From: Sphingomonas paucimobilis NBRC 13935
Lineage (GTDB): Bacteria; Pseudomonadota; Alphaproteobacteria; Sphingomonadales; Sphingomonadaceae
Length of the DNA: 64,000 bases
Assembly: GCF_000739895.2 (NCBI RefSeq)
Contig: NZ_BBJS01000055.1
Location: 1 to 64,000 of the forward strand
Direction of reading: 5' to 3'
Numbering within the stretch: position 1 is the stretch's first letter; every line of letters starts with the position of its first letter. The notes under the pieces were generated by a model. The model had not been told where the DNA came from. It made no database searches and saw only the letters and a list, made by a program, of their open reading frames with translations. Positions 9,124 through 18,254 of the stretch are shown here, piece by piece. A program made the translations under genes and the position numbers.

Positions 9124-10126
9124 CGTGCCGACGCTCGTGTCGGGGTATCTCGACCAGCACCTTGTCCGCGACCGCGGACTGAGTCCGAGGACACAAGAGG
9201 TCTATGCGGACTCCCTGCTTCTCTTCCTACGATACACGTGCGAGGCGAAGGGCATGGTAGCCGACCGCCTACACTTCGCCGACTTGGACCCCGAAACCGT
9301 GCTCGCGTTCCTAGCCCATCTTGAGGAGCAGCGCGGCAACACAACACGCTCGCGCAATCTTCGCCTGTCTGCGCTTAAATCATTCTTCAACTATGCGGCG
9401 TTCAAGAACCCGGTGCTCCTCGATCAAGTCTCGAGGCTTAAGCTGATCCCGGGCAAGCGGTACAGCAAGGGCGTGATCTCCTACCTGACACTTGAGGAGG
9501 TGACGGCGATCTTAGACGCCCCCGATCCCCACACGCGCTTCGGATTACGGGATCGGGCCATGCTCCTTATCACCTACGCGTACGGCCTACGCGTGTCGGA
9601 GGCGCTGCAGCTTGGAACCGGCGACCTGTGGCTCGGGCGAAGCCCCAACATGACCATCCTAGGCAAAGGCGGCAAACGGGACCAGATGCCGCTCTTGCCC
9701 GGGCATGTCGATGTACTCAGGGCATGGCTCGACGCAAGGCCGACGACCTCGTCGCAAAACGTGTTCGTCAACAGAGGCGGTGGACGGTTGACTCGCGATG
9801 GCTTCGCATATGTCCTGAGCAGGTACGCTGGCATCGCCGCGCGCATGGTGCCCTCAATCGCGCGGAAGCGCGTAACCCCGCATGTCCTCCGGCACTCCTG
9901 CGCCATGGCCATCCTGAAGGCGACTAAGGACCCACGGAAGGCGGCACGTCAGCTTCGCCATGTGGGATTTCAGAGCATCGAGACGTACCTACACGCTGAT
10001 CCGGAGGAGAAGCTGGAGACCATGACAGCCCACGCCGGACTGGGCATTAGGCCGGGCAGGTTTGATCAGCGGGCGCCTGGGATACTAGAACAGCTGCACT
10101 TGGCACGGAAGCGCAAAGCATCGTGA
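9101..10126 (+). CDS. Tyrosine recombinase 3 of the trio
   Basis: 341 aa from the ATG at 9101, chosen because GGAGGAG lies 7 nt upstream; an ATG at 9081 has no such site. Catalytic residues are complete: Arg in YGLRVSEA, Lys in GKGGKR, HVLRHS (HxxR), His in LRHVGFQS and Tyr in IETYLHAD. A XerC/D-like N-terminal domain (SGYLDQHLVRDRGLSPRTQE) precedes it. It ends the recombinase operon; downstream DNA is degenerate. Confidence 0.93.
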   Translation: MRNRTPSDVPTLVSGYLDQHLVRDRGLSPRTQEVYADSLLLFLRYTCEAKGMVADRLHFADLDPETVLAFLAHLEEQRGNTTRSRNLRLSALKSFFNYAAFKNPVLLDQVSRLKLIPGKRYSKGVISYLTLEEVTAILDAPDPHTRFGLRDRAMLLITYAYGLRVSEALQLGTGDLWLGRSPNMTILGKGGKRDQMPLLPGHVDVLRAWLDARPTTSSQNVFVNRGGGRLTRDGFAYVLSRYAGIAARMVPSIARKRVTPHVLRHSCAMAILKATKDPRKAARQLRHVGFQSIETYLHADPEEKLETMTAHAGLGIRPGRFDQRAPGILEQLHLARKRKAS

Positions 10127-10788
10127 TAGGATGGATGGCCCGCGCAATAATTTCCAAAGGGGCGTATGAGTGGGCCGCCGCCTTAGTACGGATCAGGAGG
10201 CCGAGTTGACGGCCAGCTGGGGCGGCGGGGGTTGGAGATTGAAGCGATCGACCATCGAGCGTTTCCTCGACGATCCTCAGCTTCTCAGGCGTACTCCAGT
10301 GACGGCGACGACCGCCGTCGGTGACGATCTTGGACCTGGACATAAGCCTATTCTCAGGGGATAGTCCCAAGTCTTCTTCTTAGGCTCAAATTCGTCCGGT
10401 CAAAACGGGGGCCAGCTCACGCGAATACGCGCGACCACAGGATCAACACGGGTAAAACAAGGAGCAGCAGGAACCAGAGAGCAAACATCCGGCTGCGCTG
10501 CCATGAGGTGAGAATGTCCGCAATTGAGCGGAAGCCGCCCTACCCTTCCGTCACGACGACCCAATCCCGGCCATTCACGCGCCGCTTTCGGCGGCCCGAC
10601 ACCTGCCGTTCGTTCATGTTATCGGATCGACCGCTTGAATTGGGGCCAGCATCATCGCGGAGCGACGGAGATTGCGAGCGTTTTTTCCCAGCAGCTGTCG
10701 GCACATTGAAATGAATAGCTGCCCTTTGGTGAAGGGATCTATCTCGCGTCACTTAGATGGCTTGCCTCGCCCAGCTCCCTTTCGGGCT
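10127..10788. other. Degenerate region downstream of the recombinases
   Basis: Contains the IS66 fragment described separately and no other convincing gene. On the minus strand a 23-codon hydrophobic ORF (MFALWFLLLLV..., about 10417-10488) is present but has no support beyond hydrophobicity. The region looks like decayed insertion-sequence DNA. Confidence 0.5.
10240..10343 (-). pseudogene. IS66-family transposase accessory ORF (TnpA-like), N-terminal remnant
   Basis: From the ATG at 10343 the translation MSRSKIVTDGG followed by RRRHWSTPEKLRIVEETLDG matches the typical beginning of the small IS66 ORF. Similarity is lost after roughly 33 residues, where the frame continues into unrelated sequence. 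No other IS66 genes or terminal repeats are recognisable nearby, so this is a scar of an insertion. Confidence 0.65.
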
Positions 10789-11517
10789 TTAAGGCACTTC
10801 GGCATGCAGATACGCGCCGTCGAAGTCGCCGACCCTCCGCAGCGCCGCCAGGTCCGGCAAGGTGACCCGCCGGGCTTCGATCGCGACCAACCCATCCGCC
10901 CGAAGCTGCTTCAGGGTTCGATTAACGTGCACCGACGTAAGGCCGAGCGCGTCGGCCAGTTGCTCCTGGGTGACAGGCAGTTCGTAGCTGGGCGCGTCCC
11001 CGCGTGTGCCGCCGAGACGCACGGCCAGTTCGCACAACAGGTGCGCCAGCCGCTCGCGCGCTGACTGCCGGCCCAGTGACAGCGCCCATTCGCTCAGAAC
11101 CGCATTCTCGACGATTGTGAACCAGGTGAACGCGCGGGCGATCGCGGGACGCTCGGCCGCGAGCGCTTGCACGCGCTCGCGCGGGAGCCCGATCGCAGCT
11201 CCCGCTGTCAGCGTCCTCACGCCAAAATTCACCTGAGGAAGCATGAAGGAGTCAAGATTGCACACGTCGCCGGGCACCACGAGCCCGGTAATCTGGCGGG
11301 CGCCATCTCGCGTCATCTTGTAACGGCACGCCCAGCCCTCGGTGACGACGAATATGGCGTCCGTGCGAACACCTTCGGACACCAGGCTGGCACCGCCCTT
11401 GAACTGACGTGGCGCTGTGGCGATTTCGACGAGTGCCTGCCGATCCTCGGCTGATAACAGCCGCGTCCTGACGAACGCCGTGCCTTGCAGGGCCGAACGG
11501 TGGCCATCGTTGGTCAT
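10789..11517 (-). CDS. Crp/Fnr-family transcriptional regulator
   Basis: 242 aa: an N-terminal cyclic-nucleotide-binding-like beta barrel (about 20-140) without the Fnr cysteines, then a C-terminal winged helix with VTQEQLADALGLTSVHVNRTLKQLRADG as recognition region. Such proteins respond to small ligands or redox; the ligand is unknown here. The start overlaps the stop of the upstream histidine kinase (11514-11517, ATGA), so kinase and regulator are co-expressed with the 55-aa protein. Confidence 0.92.
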   Translation of the reverse strand: MTNDGHRSALQGTAFVRTRLLSAEDRQALVEIATAPRQFKGGASLVSEGVRTDAIFVVTEGWACRYKMTRDGARQITGLVVPGDVCNLDSFMLPQVNFGVRTLTAGAAIGLPRERVQALAAERPAIARAFTWFTIVENAVLSEWALSLGRQSARERLAHLLCELAVRLGGTRGDAPSYELPVTQEQLADALGLTSVHVNRTLKQLRADGLVAIEARRVTLPDLAALRRVGDFDGAYLHAEVP

Positions 11518-12152
11518 GCCAGCACCTGCCTGTGTTCGCTCGAGACCCTGAGTTCGAAGAGCTTGGACGGTCCGGTCGGCGCGATCAGCAGGCCGTCGAT
11601 GGACGCCATCAGTCGCTTGGCGAGACCGAGCCCCATTCCGCTACCGTCTGGCGCGGATGACTTCGGGAACGGCAGACCATCATCGTCGACGGTCACCATC
11701 ACGTCGCCCTGAGCGCTGCGGCCAACTGTCACCGTGATGTGTCCGGAGGTGCCTTCCTCAAAGGCGTGCTTCATCGCATTCGTCATAAGCTCGTTGACGA
11801 CCAGCGTGAGCGGGTTCAACCGCTCGGCGGGCAAGCGGCCCACAGGCTGTTCGACCCGGAACGTCACGAGGATCGAGCGCGCCTCAGCATGGGAGTGCAG
11901 CGCTTCGCACAGCTGGCCTAGCGCGGCCTCCAAGCTTGGTAACCCTCCGTTCAACATCGCAGCCCGCGCACTGGCGAGCACTGCGACCCGCTGGGCGGCG
12001 TCGCTCAACGCGGCGCGCGCCTCCTCGCTATGCACGCGACGGCTCTGCAGCGACAGCAAGCTCACGATCAGCTGCAGATCGTTGCTGCACCGGTGGTGCG
12101 TCTCTCGCAACAGCAGGTCACCGGTCGTTGCCGGCAGCCGGGGATCAGCCAT
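11514..12152 (-). CDS. Sensor-less histidine kinase, HisKA_2/HWE type
   Basis: 212 aa from ATG 12152. The H-box is ETHHRCSNDLQLI with the LLSLQSR extension typical of HisKA_2 kinases. The N-box is NELMTNAMKHAF and the G-box GSGMGLGLAKRL. There is no PAS, GAF or membrane sensor domain, so the input must come from another protein. Such kinases in alphaproteobacteria often act in general stress or light signalling. Candidate partners are the lone receiver at 13376-13726 and the 55-aa protein just upstream. Confidence 0.9.
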   Translation of the reverse strand: MADPRLPATTGDLLLRETHHRCSNDLQLIVSLLSLQSRRVHSEEARAALSDAAQRVAVLASARAAMLNGGLPSLEAALGQLCEALHSHAEARSILVTFRVEQPVGRLPAERLNPLTLVVNELMTNAMKHAFEEGTSGHITVTVGRSAQGDVMVTVDDDGLPFPKSSAPDGSGMGLGLAKRLMASIDGLLIAPTGPSKLFELRVSSEHRQVLA

Positions 12153-12160
12153 CGCCGACC

Positions 12161-12328
12161 TCACTGCGTTCGGCCTTCGCTGGCGTCCTGCGTCGGTGCG
12201 GCAACGCGTCCCAGATACGCTTCAGCAAGCTGATAATGGGCGCGAACCGCACGTGGATCGCACGCCCGTTGCGCTTGCTCCAGCTCGGCTTCGGCGCGCC
12301 GATAATAGTAGGTCTGCTCGTCCGTCAT
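12161..12328 (-). CDS. Small 55-aa hypothetical protein upstream of the kinase
   Basis: Translation starts MTDEQTYYYRRAEAELEQAQ and ends in EGRTQ. It is charged, mostly helical and has no membrane segment. It begins at ATG 12328 and stops 8 nt before the kinase start, so it is the first gene of a three-gene operon (55-aa protein, kinase, Crp/Fnr). The function is unknown. Its placement would suit a regulator or partner of the sensor-less kinase, which is inference only. Confidence 0.6.
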   Translation of the reverse strand: MTDEQTYYYRRAEAELEQAQRACDPRAVRAHYQLAEAYLGRVAAPTQDASEGRTQ

Positions 12329-12642
12329 GATCCGTGGCTCGCCTGAACGCTGATGTGTCCGGATTTTCTATGTAATCGCGGGGAGCGGCCACCCTCTGTT
12401 GGACGCGCCACATTCAGGATTGCGAAAGGTTAGGCGCCGCGCCGGTATTCAGCCCGAGTGCTCCTTTGCCCGGAGCCATGCTTCCCGGCACGTCGAGACT
12501 GGCGATTGTGCGGTACGCCACAAAAGCCGCGCCCAGGGGATCGTAAGCGGCGACATCGCTCCTATATCTGCCACATCGCTCGCCGACGATCAGGGCGCGA
12601 GCGGCTGAAGGACCATCGCGCTTTCGCCCCGAGCTACGGAGC
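12329..12642. other. Divergent intergenic region between two regulatory genes
   Basis: 314 bp with the promoters of the leftward kinase operon and the rightward Crp/Fnr gene. No convincing ORF. I see no clear Fnr-type palindrome. Confidence 0.5.
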
Positions 12643-13398
12643 GTGCGCGTGTCGCAACCCGCCGAACGTTACACGACGAACATCCTGCTCGACGCCCTGT
12701 CGGGCGACGATCTGGCGCTGCTCAAGCCGCATCTGAGGCGCGAGCAGCTGCACCGGGAACAGGTGCTGGTCGCGCTCGGCAAGCCAATCGAGACGGTCTG
12801 GTTTCCCGAAGGTGGCGTGACCTCGGTCGTGATGATGACAGCCGATCATGGCCGGACGGAAGTGGGCATCTTCGGGCGCGATGGCTTCGCTGGGGTGCCG
12901 CTTCTACTGGGCGCGGATACCTCGCCGCATGAGATCTTCGTCCAGGTGAATGGACATAGCGGTCTGAGGATCGAGGCGGCTGAGTTTCTGGCGGTGATGG
13001 ATCGAAGCGCCACCCTGCGAACGATACTGCTGCGCTATGTCCAGACCTTCCTCGTCCAGACGGCCCAGAGCGCGGTGTCCAACGCGCATCAGCGCATCGA
13101 AGCACGGCTCGCGCGATGGCTGCTGATGTGCCACGACCGGCATGACAGCGACGAGATCCCGCTGACTCACGAATTCATGGCGATGATGATTGCCGCCGAG
13201 CGCTCCGGCGTGACGGTATCGCTGCACGTGCTGGAGGGCGCCGGCATGATCCGATCGACGCGCGGCCGCGTTCGCATTCTGGATCGGCACAAGCTCGAAG
13301 AACTGGCTGGCGATGGCTACGGGCAGCCTGAGGCCGAGTACCGGAAGCTGATCGGTCCGTTCGGCAAGGATGGCCCTAGATCGGCGCCGAGTTCCTGA
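12643..13398 (+). CDS. Crp/Fnr-family transcriptional regulator (second copy, divergent)
   Basis: 251 aa from GTG 12643 (a second GTG follows at 12649). N-terminal cNMP-binding-like domain with VWFPEGGVTSVVMM and GIFGRDGFAGVPLLLG, a central long helix, and a C-terminal helix-turn-helix around LTHEFMAMMIAAERSGVTVSLHVLEGAG. This form, lacking Fnr cysteines, is common in alphaproteobacteria. It overlaps the convergent receiver gene by 23 bp. It is only distantly related to the other Crp/Fnr protein at 10789-11517. Confidence 0.92.
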   Translation: MRVSQPAERYTTNILLDALSGDDLALLKPHLRREQLHREQVLVALGKPIETVWFPEGGVTSVVMMTADHGRTEVGIFGRDGFAGVPLLLGADTSPHEIFVQVNGHSGLRIEAAEFLAVMDRSATLRTILLRYVQTFLVQTAQSAVSNAHQRIEARLARWLLMCHDRHDSDEIPLTHEFMAMMIAAERSGVTVSLHVLEGAGMIRSTRGRVRILDRHKLEELAGDGYGQPEAEYRKLIGPFGKDGPRSAPSS

Positions 13399-13726
13399 AC
13401 ACGCCGAGCATGGCCGCGTTGTCAAAGAGCTTGGTCAGCACAATGGCCGAAGCACTACGAGGCTGACACTCCGTCGGGCTGCCGGTGATGAAGATGGCAG
13501 GGATGTCCCCAAGCTCGCACTGGATCGACGCGACAGCTGCTGGGCAGGTTCCTTCCTGCAGGCGTGCGTCGGACAGGATGATGTCAAGCCGTCGCTCACG
13601 CGCCGCCTCGACTGTCTGGCGCCCTATCGCGGCGACTTCTATCGACGTGGCCCCCGCATCCTCGGCCAGCCCCGCCAAGTGCTCCGCAATAATCCATTCG
13701 TCTTCGATAATAAGAACATAGCACAT
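13376..13726 (-). CDS. Stand-alone response regulator receiver
   Basis: 116-aa CheY-like receiver without an output domain. Acidic residues in IIEDE, phospho-acceptor Asp in ILSDARL, the conserved hydroxyl residue in FITGS and Lys in VLTKLF are present. Receivers of this type commonly partner HWE/HisKA_2 kinases, so the kinase at 11514-12152 is the natural candidate. Confidence 0.88.
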   Translation of the reverse strand: MCYVLIIEDEWIIAEHLAGLAEDAGATSIEVAAIGRQTVEAARERRLDIILSDARLQEGTCPAAVASIQCELGDIPAIFITGSPTECQPRSASAIVLTKLFDNAAMLGVFRNSAPI

Positions 13727-14045
13727 TGCGGAACGCCTACTCTCGAACCCTCCTCAACGGGCGCGCGCCCTTGGGCGGACCCGCCGAGCCTTCCCTTCGT
13801 CGAATTCAGGGGGTTCATGTCGCCTTAGGATCCATGCCTGTCTCTGCGGCACCGACCGGCTGCTGCTCGCCTAAGTCAGGGGCGACCGATCGCGGATGAA
13901 GGGCGGTAGGTATCGGCAAACTCGGCCATCGACCTGAACGACAGAACGTAGGGCACTAGCCGCCGGGCAGCCAGCGGTCGCGAGGACCCAACTTCCGGAC
14001 ATTGCAGCTACCACGAGCGCCTCTCAGAAGCGGACGTTCGTTCAG
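13727..14045. other. Gene-free stretch
   Basis: No supported ORF, RNA or repeat. It lies next to a truncated transporter gene and probably is residual DNA from a rearrangement. Confidence 0.45.
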
Positions 14046-14339
14046 CTAGAGTCGAATTCGATCACGCTTGCACATATCCTGAATGGCAGAGGTAGTTTGC
14101 GCATTAGGCGGGCTGGAAGCGTTCAAGGATGCGCTTGTCGCCAGGTCGCGCGCCATGGTCGGCAGCGCGACGGTCAGCACCGTGCCGTCGAGCTGCTGCA
14201 TGAACAGCGCGGAAGCTACGACGAGCGCGATCACGCGGTAGCCACGGGTATGCACCGGCTCTTCGGAACGGGGAGCGCCGCTGGTCACGGCCTCGACACC
14301 GGGGGCCAGGCCAAACTTCTCAAAGGCATCGCGTTCCAT
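14046..14339 (-). pseudogene. DHA2/EmrB-type MFS transporter, truncated N-terminus
   Basis: The first about 70 residues contain TM1 of a 14-TM multidrug MFS pump: VIALVVASALFMQQLDGTVL then TVALPTMARDLATS. Around 14128 similarity stops and an unrelated tail (LNASSPPNAQTT...) runs to a stop. A full pump has around 500 residues, so this is a 5' remnant created by a deletion or insertion. Confidence 0.75.
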
Positions 14340-14353
14340 TCGTCATGAGATGG

Positions 14354-15820
14354 CTAGAAAGCGATCTGCGCACGACCGAGCAGGGTTTGGCCATGATCCG
14401 GGACCGGTCGCCCGGCGACCGGGTTGGCGACCGACCAATCGATCGCATTGAGCTGCAGGCGCACGAAGTTGTTCAGATACCAGTTCACCCCCAGCGTCAG
14501 GGCAGTACCGCGTCCTGCGGTCGGATTGTCGCTGTAATCCAGTTCCTCGTAGCGGGTGGCGAGCTCGACGGCGCCGCTACCGCCGGAGGTGAAGGGGCGA
14601 AGCACGCGAGGCCGACTCCACACGCCGCCCCGCGTCAGATAGGGCGGGGTTTCGCCGGTCAGGAACCAACCGCCCTGCACCGCCCAGGCCGTCTGCTTGG
14701 TCGAGGCCCCCGCGACATTGCGCAGCGTCCGCGCGCCGTATTCGGCATAGGCCCAGAATTGCTTGTGGAGGGTTCCGAGTTCGAACCCGTATCCATCACC
14801 CGACGCAGCGTTCGGGAAGGATCCCGCCGCGATGCGCAGATTGTCGTTGAAGAAGCCGCCCACCGCGATGCTGCGAGTGGGGCGGCTGGCGTCCGCAGCG
14901 ATGCTCTCATTAAAGCCCCACACGCCCAGATGGACCAGCCAGTCCGCCGTCTTTACCGGGTTCCAGTGCGCGCGGGCGGCAATCGTCAGGCCGTCGCTCT
15001 GGGTGCCGGGGTTGCTTATGTCGTCGCCCGAGACCTGAACGCCGACATGCCAGCCATCGCCGTACACGCGTGCCGCGGCGCCCAATCCGAAGAAGCCGCG
15101 AACGGGGATGATGCCTTGCCCGACGAAGTTCCGCTCCATGAAGGGAACCGAGATCGTTCCGCTCGATCCGTCCAGTCCGCGATCGTTCAGCCGGTTGCCC
15201 AGTGCGAATTCCGCCTGCTGCCCCATGAACCGGGTGGTCCAGGCGACATAGGCCGATTTGATGGCCGGATCATTGTCGGCAAAATCCCCCTCGAGCAGAT
15301 ACGAGAGATGCTTGCCGATCGCGCCCTCGAATCCGATCCGCAATGATCGGGCCTGGGTCGCGACGATATTGCGCACAGGCAAGGCGCTGCCCGTCGTACC
15401 CGCCCAGTCAACCAGGATACGTCCGCGCGGCCTGAAAGAGAATTTCCCGTCGGCGCTGGTGAATTCGGGCGTACCCTTTGACCAGTCGACGTGCACCTCA
15501 TCCTTGCGCGCCTGCTCGATCCTGGCAAGCCGGGCTTCCAGCGAAGGGGGATGCGACTCGGACGGAAGCGCTTGGCCTAGCGGGAGAGGGTCTCGTCGCG
15601 GTGCGACGGTCAACCTGGCGGAATTTGCGGGCAAGGCAGGTGGCGGCGGTGCAGCTGCCTGCCCTTCGACGGCAGCCAAACGCGCCTCCAGCCGTGCGAT
15701 CTGCGCCTGCTGCTGCTCGACCAGCCGGGTCAGCCTGCCGATATCGTCCTGTCCCGTCTCTTCGGCTGCGACGGGCATGGCGGTGCACAGGCCCATGGCA
15801 AGCATGGCTCCTCGATACAT
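14354..15820 (-). CDS. Phosphate-selective-type porin (OprO/OprP family)
   Basis: 488 aa from the ATG at 15820, behind AGGAAAGGA. Signal peptide (MYRGAMLAMGLCTAMPVAAE), then a coiled-coil trimerisation segment (RLTRLVEQQQAQIARLEARL), then a beta barrel beginning FSFRPRGRILVDWAG. OprO/P relatives carry anionic solutes across the outer membrane. Its place beside a citrate-type symporter suggests uptake of carboxylates rather than phosphate, but this is inference. It ends with the usual aromatic C-terminus (AQIAF). Confidence 0.9.
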   Translation of the reverse strand: MYRGAMLAMGLCTAMPVAAEETGQDDIGRLTRLVEQQQAQIARLEARLAAVEGQAAAPPPPALPANSARLTVAPRRDPLPLGQALPSESHPPSLEARLARIEQARKDEVHVDWSKGTPEFTSADGKFSFRPRGRILVDWAGTTGSALPVRNIVATQARSLRIGFEGAIGKHLSYLLEGDFADNDPAIKSAYVAWTTRFMGQQAEFALGNRLNDRGLDGSSGTISVPFMERNFVGQGIIPVRGFFGLGAAARVYGDGWHVGVQVSGDDISNPGTQSDGLTIAARAHWNPVKTADWLVHLGVWGFNESIAADASRPTRSIAVGGFFNDNLRIAAGSFPNAASGDGYGFELGTLHKQFWAYAEYGARTLRNVAGASTKQTAWAVQGGWFLTGETPPYLTRGGVWSRPRVLRPFTSGGSGAVELATRYEELDYSDNPTAGRGTALTLGVNWYLNNFVRLQLNAIDWSVANPVAGRPVPDHGQTLLGRAQIAF

Positions 15821-15918
15821 GATGGCATCCTTTCCTGGGGTGGGCGTGCGGATCGCGGCCGCCGCCTCATCTTGGGTCACCGCACCCGCCCGTCCGGGTC
15901 GCGGCGACCGGTACGCCC

Positions 15919-17241
15919 TTAGTTGGCCTCGCGCCTGATCAGGCGCGATCCGATGATCAGCGCTAGCAGTGACAGCAGGGCGGCGGCAGCGCACCATGCG
16001 CCAGGGATCGCTTTGTCGCCCGTTGCCCCGATCAGCGCGGTGCTGATCGCCGGGGTGAAGCCACCGAAGATCGCAGTCGCCAGGCTATAGGCCAGACTGA
16101 AACCGACGGTACGGACATGCGCCGGAATGACCTCAGTCAGATAGACGATGAACGCGCCATTATAGGTGGCGTAGATGGCGGCGAGCAGCAGCTCGACCGT
16201 CAGCAGCCGTCCGAAGCTGGGCGCGGCGACCAGCCAGCTCATCAGCGGATAGGCAAGCAACGCGCCGAGGACCGTCGCGGTGATCAGTAGCGGTCGACGT
16301 CCTATCCGATCGGACAATGCACCCATGACCGGAAGCAACACGAAGTTGGTCACGCCCACGCATGCGGTGACGAACAGCGCCGAACCCGGCGTCAGCGACA
16401 GGACCTTGTTGCCGAAGGTCGGGGTATAGGCGGTGATCATGTAGAAGAAGACGGTCGTCATCACGGCCATCAGCGCACCTTGGAGCACGACACCCCAATT
16501 GCCGCCGATGGTCCGGATGATCTGCGATAGCTGGGGATGCTCCTTGCGCTGCAGGAAGACTTCGGTCTCTTCCATGTGACGGCGGATGACGAACAGGAAC
16601 GGGATCATCACGCAACCGATGATAAACGGAATGCGCCAGCCCCAGGCCTGCATCGTGACGGGATCGAGACTGCTCGACACGACGAGCCCGATCAGCGCGG
16701 CGAAGACCACCGCCGCCTGTTGGCTGGCCGACTGCCACGAACAGAAAAAGCCCTTCTTGTCGGGCGGTGCGATCTCGTTGAGGTAGACCGACACGCCGCC
16801 AACCTCGACGCCCGCCGACAGGCCTTGCACCAGCCGACCGAGCAGGATGATGACCGGCGCCGCGACACCGATCTGGGCATATGTCGGCGTGGCGGCAATC
16901 GCGAGCGTACCGAACGCCATCAGGCCGAGCGTCAGCAGCAATCCCTGCCGCCGCCCATGCTTGTCGATATAGGCCCCCAGCACCAGCGCACCGACCGGGC
17001 GCATCAGGAAGCCCGCGCCGAAGGTCATCAGGGTGAGCATCAGCGACGCGAAATCACTCCCCGTCGGAAAGAACGCCTTAGAGATGTAGGTGGCGTAATA
17101 ACCGAATACCATGAAGTCGAACATCTCTAGGAAGTTGCCGCTGGCGACGATGAAGATCGACTTGAATGCCGACTTGCGGCGTGCATCGGAAACGGAGGCC
17201 ACTGCGGGAGCAGCGGCCGGAGTAGCGATTGCCTGCGTCAT
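15919..17241 (-). CDS. Citrate/tricarballylate-type proton symporter (MHS family MFS)
   Basis: 440 aa, twelve TM segments. Long stretches match the CitA/TcuC group: GNFLEMFDFMVFGYYATYIS, FGAGFLMRPVGALVLGAYID, AGVEVGGVSVYLNEIA and RTVGFSLAYSLATAIFGG. CitA and TcuC import citrate or tricarballylate with protons. The gene is in one operon with a ModA-like binding protein (ATGA overlap at 17238-17241) and the porin. The exact substrate is not proven. Confidence 0.9.
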   Translation of the reverse strand: MTQAIATPAAAPAVASVSDARRKSAFKSIFIVASGNFLEMFDFMVFGYYATYISKAFFPTGSDFASLMLTLMTFGAGFLMRPVGALVLGAYIDKHGRRQGLLLTLGLMAFGTLAIAATPTYAQIGVAAPVIILLGRLVQGLSAGVEVGGVSVYLNEIAPPDKKGFFCSWQSASQQAAVVFAALIGLVVSSSLDPVTMQAWGWRIPFIIGCVMIPFLFVIRRHMEETEVFLQRKEHPQLSQIIRTIGGNWGVVLQGALMAVMTTVFFYMITAYTPTFGNKVLSLTPGSALFVTACVGVTNFVLLPVMGALSDRIGRRPLLITATVLGALLAYPLMSWLVAAPSFGRLLTVELLLAAIYATYNGAFIVYLTEVIPAHVRTVGFSLAYSLATAIFGGFTPAISTALIGATGDKAIPGAWCAAAALLSLLALIIGSRLIRREAN

Positions 17242-18095
17242 GGCTTGGCCTTTTGGAATGCGGGTTCCAGTCCGCTTTCGCGGATCATCGGACGGGCTTT
17301 GGCCGAGGCAAGATAGGCGATCAGCGCCTTGGCCTCGGTTTGATGCGGGGAATAGGCGACGACGCCCGCGGAGAAAGGCGTGACCTTCTGGAGCGAAGCG
17401 GGAAGCAGACCAACGATGCGGATGCCCTGGACCGGTTTCAATTCGCTCAATTGCTGAAAGCCGATCTCGGCCTGGCCTTGCGCAACGATACGACCGACAG
17501 GCGTGGCGGGGATCATCCGCCCCTTGGGACGAACCTGATCGGCGATGCCCAGCTTATCGAGCATCGTCGACTGGATATAGACGCCCGACGCGCTGTCGGA
17601 CCAGGCGACCGACTTGGCATGGATCAGCGTGTCGCGGACCGCGTCCGGTGTGCTGATGTTCGGAACTGGCGCGCCCGCCTTCACGGCGACCGCGATCTTG
17701 GACAGGCCGAGATCGGTCACCGTGCCGGCAGTCACGGTGCCGGCATGGGCCAGCTTGTCGAGGCCACTGCGCGCCAGGATAACGACGTCCGCATCCTCAT
17801 GTCGAGCAAGCCGGGCGGGGATCGCCTGCGGCGTGTCGCCCATCGACGGCCCATGTTCGGTAATGATATGGACGCCCGTTTCGCGCTCGTACTGCTTGGC
17901 GAGCGCAGCGAACGCCGTGGTGAAGCCGCCCGAGGTCACGACGTGAAGCTCATGTACCGCGGCTGGCCTGGTATCCCGCGCGAAGGACGGACCGGTCAGC
18001 GTCGCAAGGCTTAGCAGTAGCGCCGTTCGGAGGGCTAAGGGTCGTACGCAGTATGGCGCAACCCCTACCCTGGGCGCAAATCTCTCAAATCTCAT
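17238..18095 (-). CDS. Periplasmic ModA-like substrate-binding protein
   Basis: 285 aa from ATG 18095, supported by AGAGGTG upstream; an ATG at 18272 would overlap the divergent gene and adds 59 unlikely residues. Signal peptide (ALRTALLLSLATLTGPSFA), then a type II periplasmic binding fold (LHVVTSGGFTTAFAALAKQY, SDSASGVYI). It belongs to the molybdate-binding-like group, but no ABC permease or ATPase is adjacent, so molybdate uptake is unlikely. It is coupled to the citrate-type symporter and may sense or deliver a carboxylate. Confidence 0.82.
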   Translation of the reverse strand: MRFERFAPRVGVAPYCVRPLALRTALLLSLATLTGPSFARDTRPAAVHELHVVTSGGFTTAFAALAKQYERETGVHIITEHGPSMGDTPQAIPARLARHEDADVVILARSGLDKLAHAGTVTAGTVTDLGLSKIAVAVKAGAPVPNISTPDAVRDTLIHAKSVAWSDSASGVYIQSTMLDKLGIADQVRPKGRMIPATPVGRIVAQGQAEIGFQQLSELKPVQGIRIVGLLPASLQKVTPFSAGVVAYSPHQTEAKALIAYLASAKARPMIRESGLEPAFQKAKP

Positions 18096-18254
18096 CGAAA
18101 CACCTCTCGTCCGCCCCGCTTTGACGCGGGTTCTCTGTTCGGGGGAGGCTTGAGCCGCCACGCCTTGCGCGCCAATAAGCATCACTGGTGGCCATCCGAT
18201 CAAATGCAATGATCGGTACGTCTTATGCGTTAGGCGCATAATTAGGAGAGTAGC

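Noticed and set aside
10417-10488. 23-aa hydrophobic minus-strand ORF (MFALWFLLLLV...)
   Set aside because: Could be a tiny membrane protein but has no neighbour or family support and lies in decayed IS DNA.
17238-18095. Molybdate ABC transporter operon
   Set aside because: No modB or modC neighbour; the gene is coupled to a citrate-type MFS symporter.
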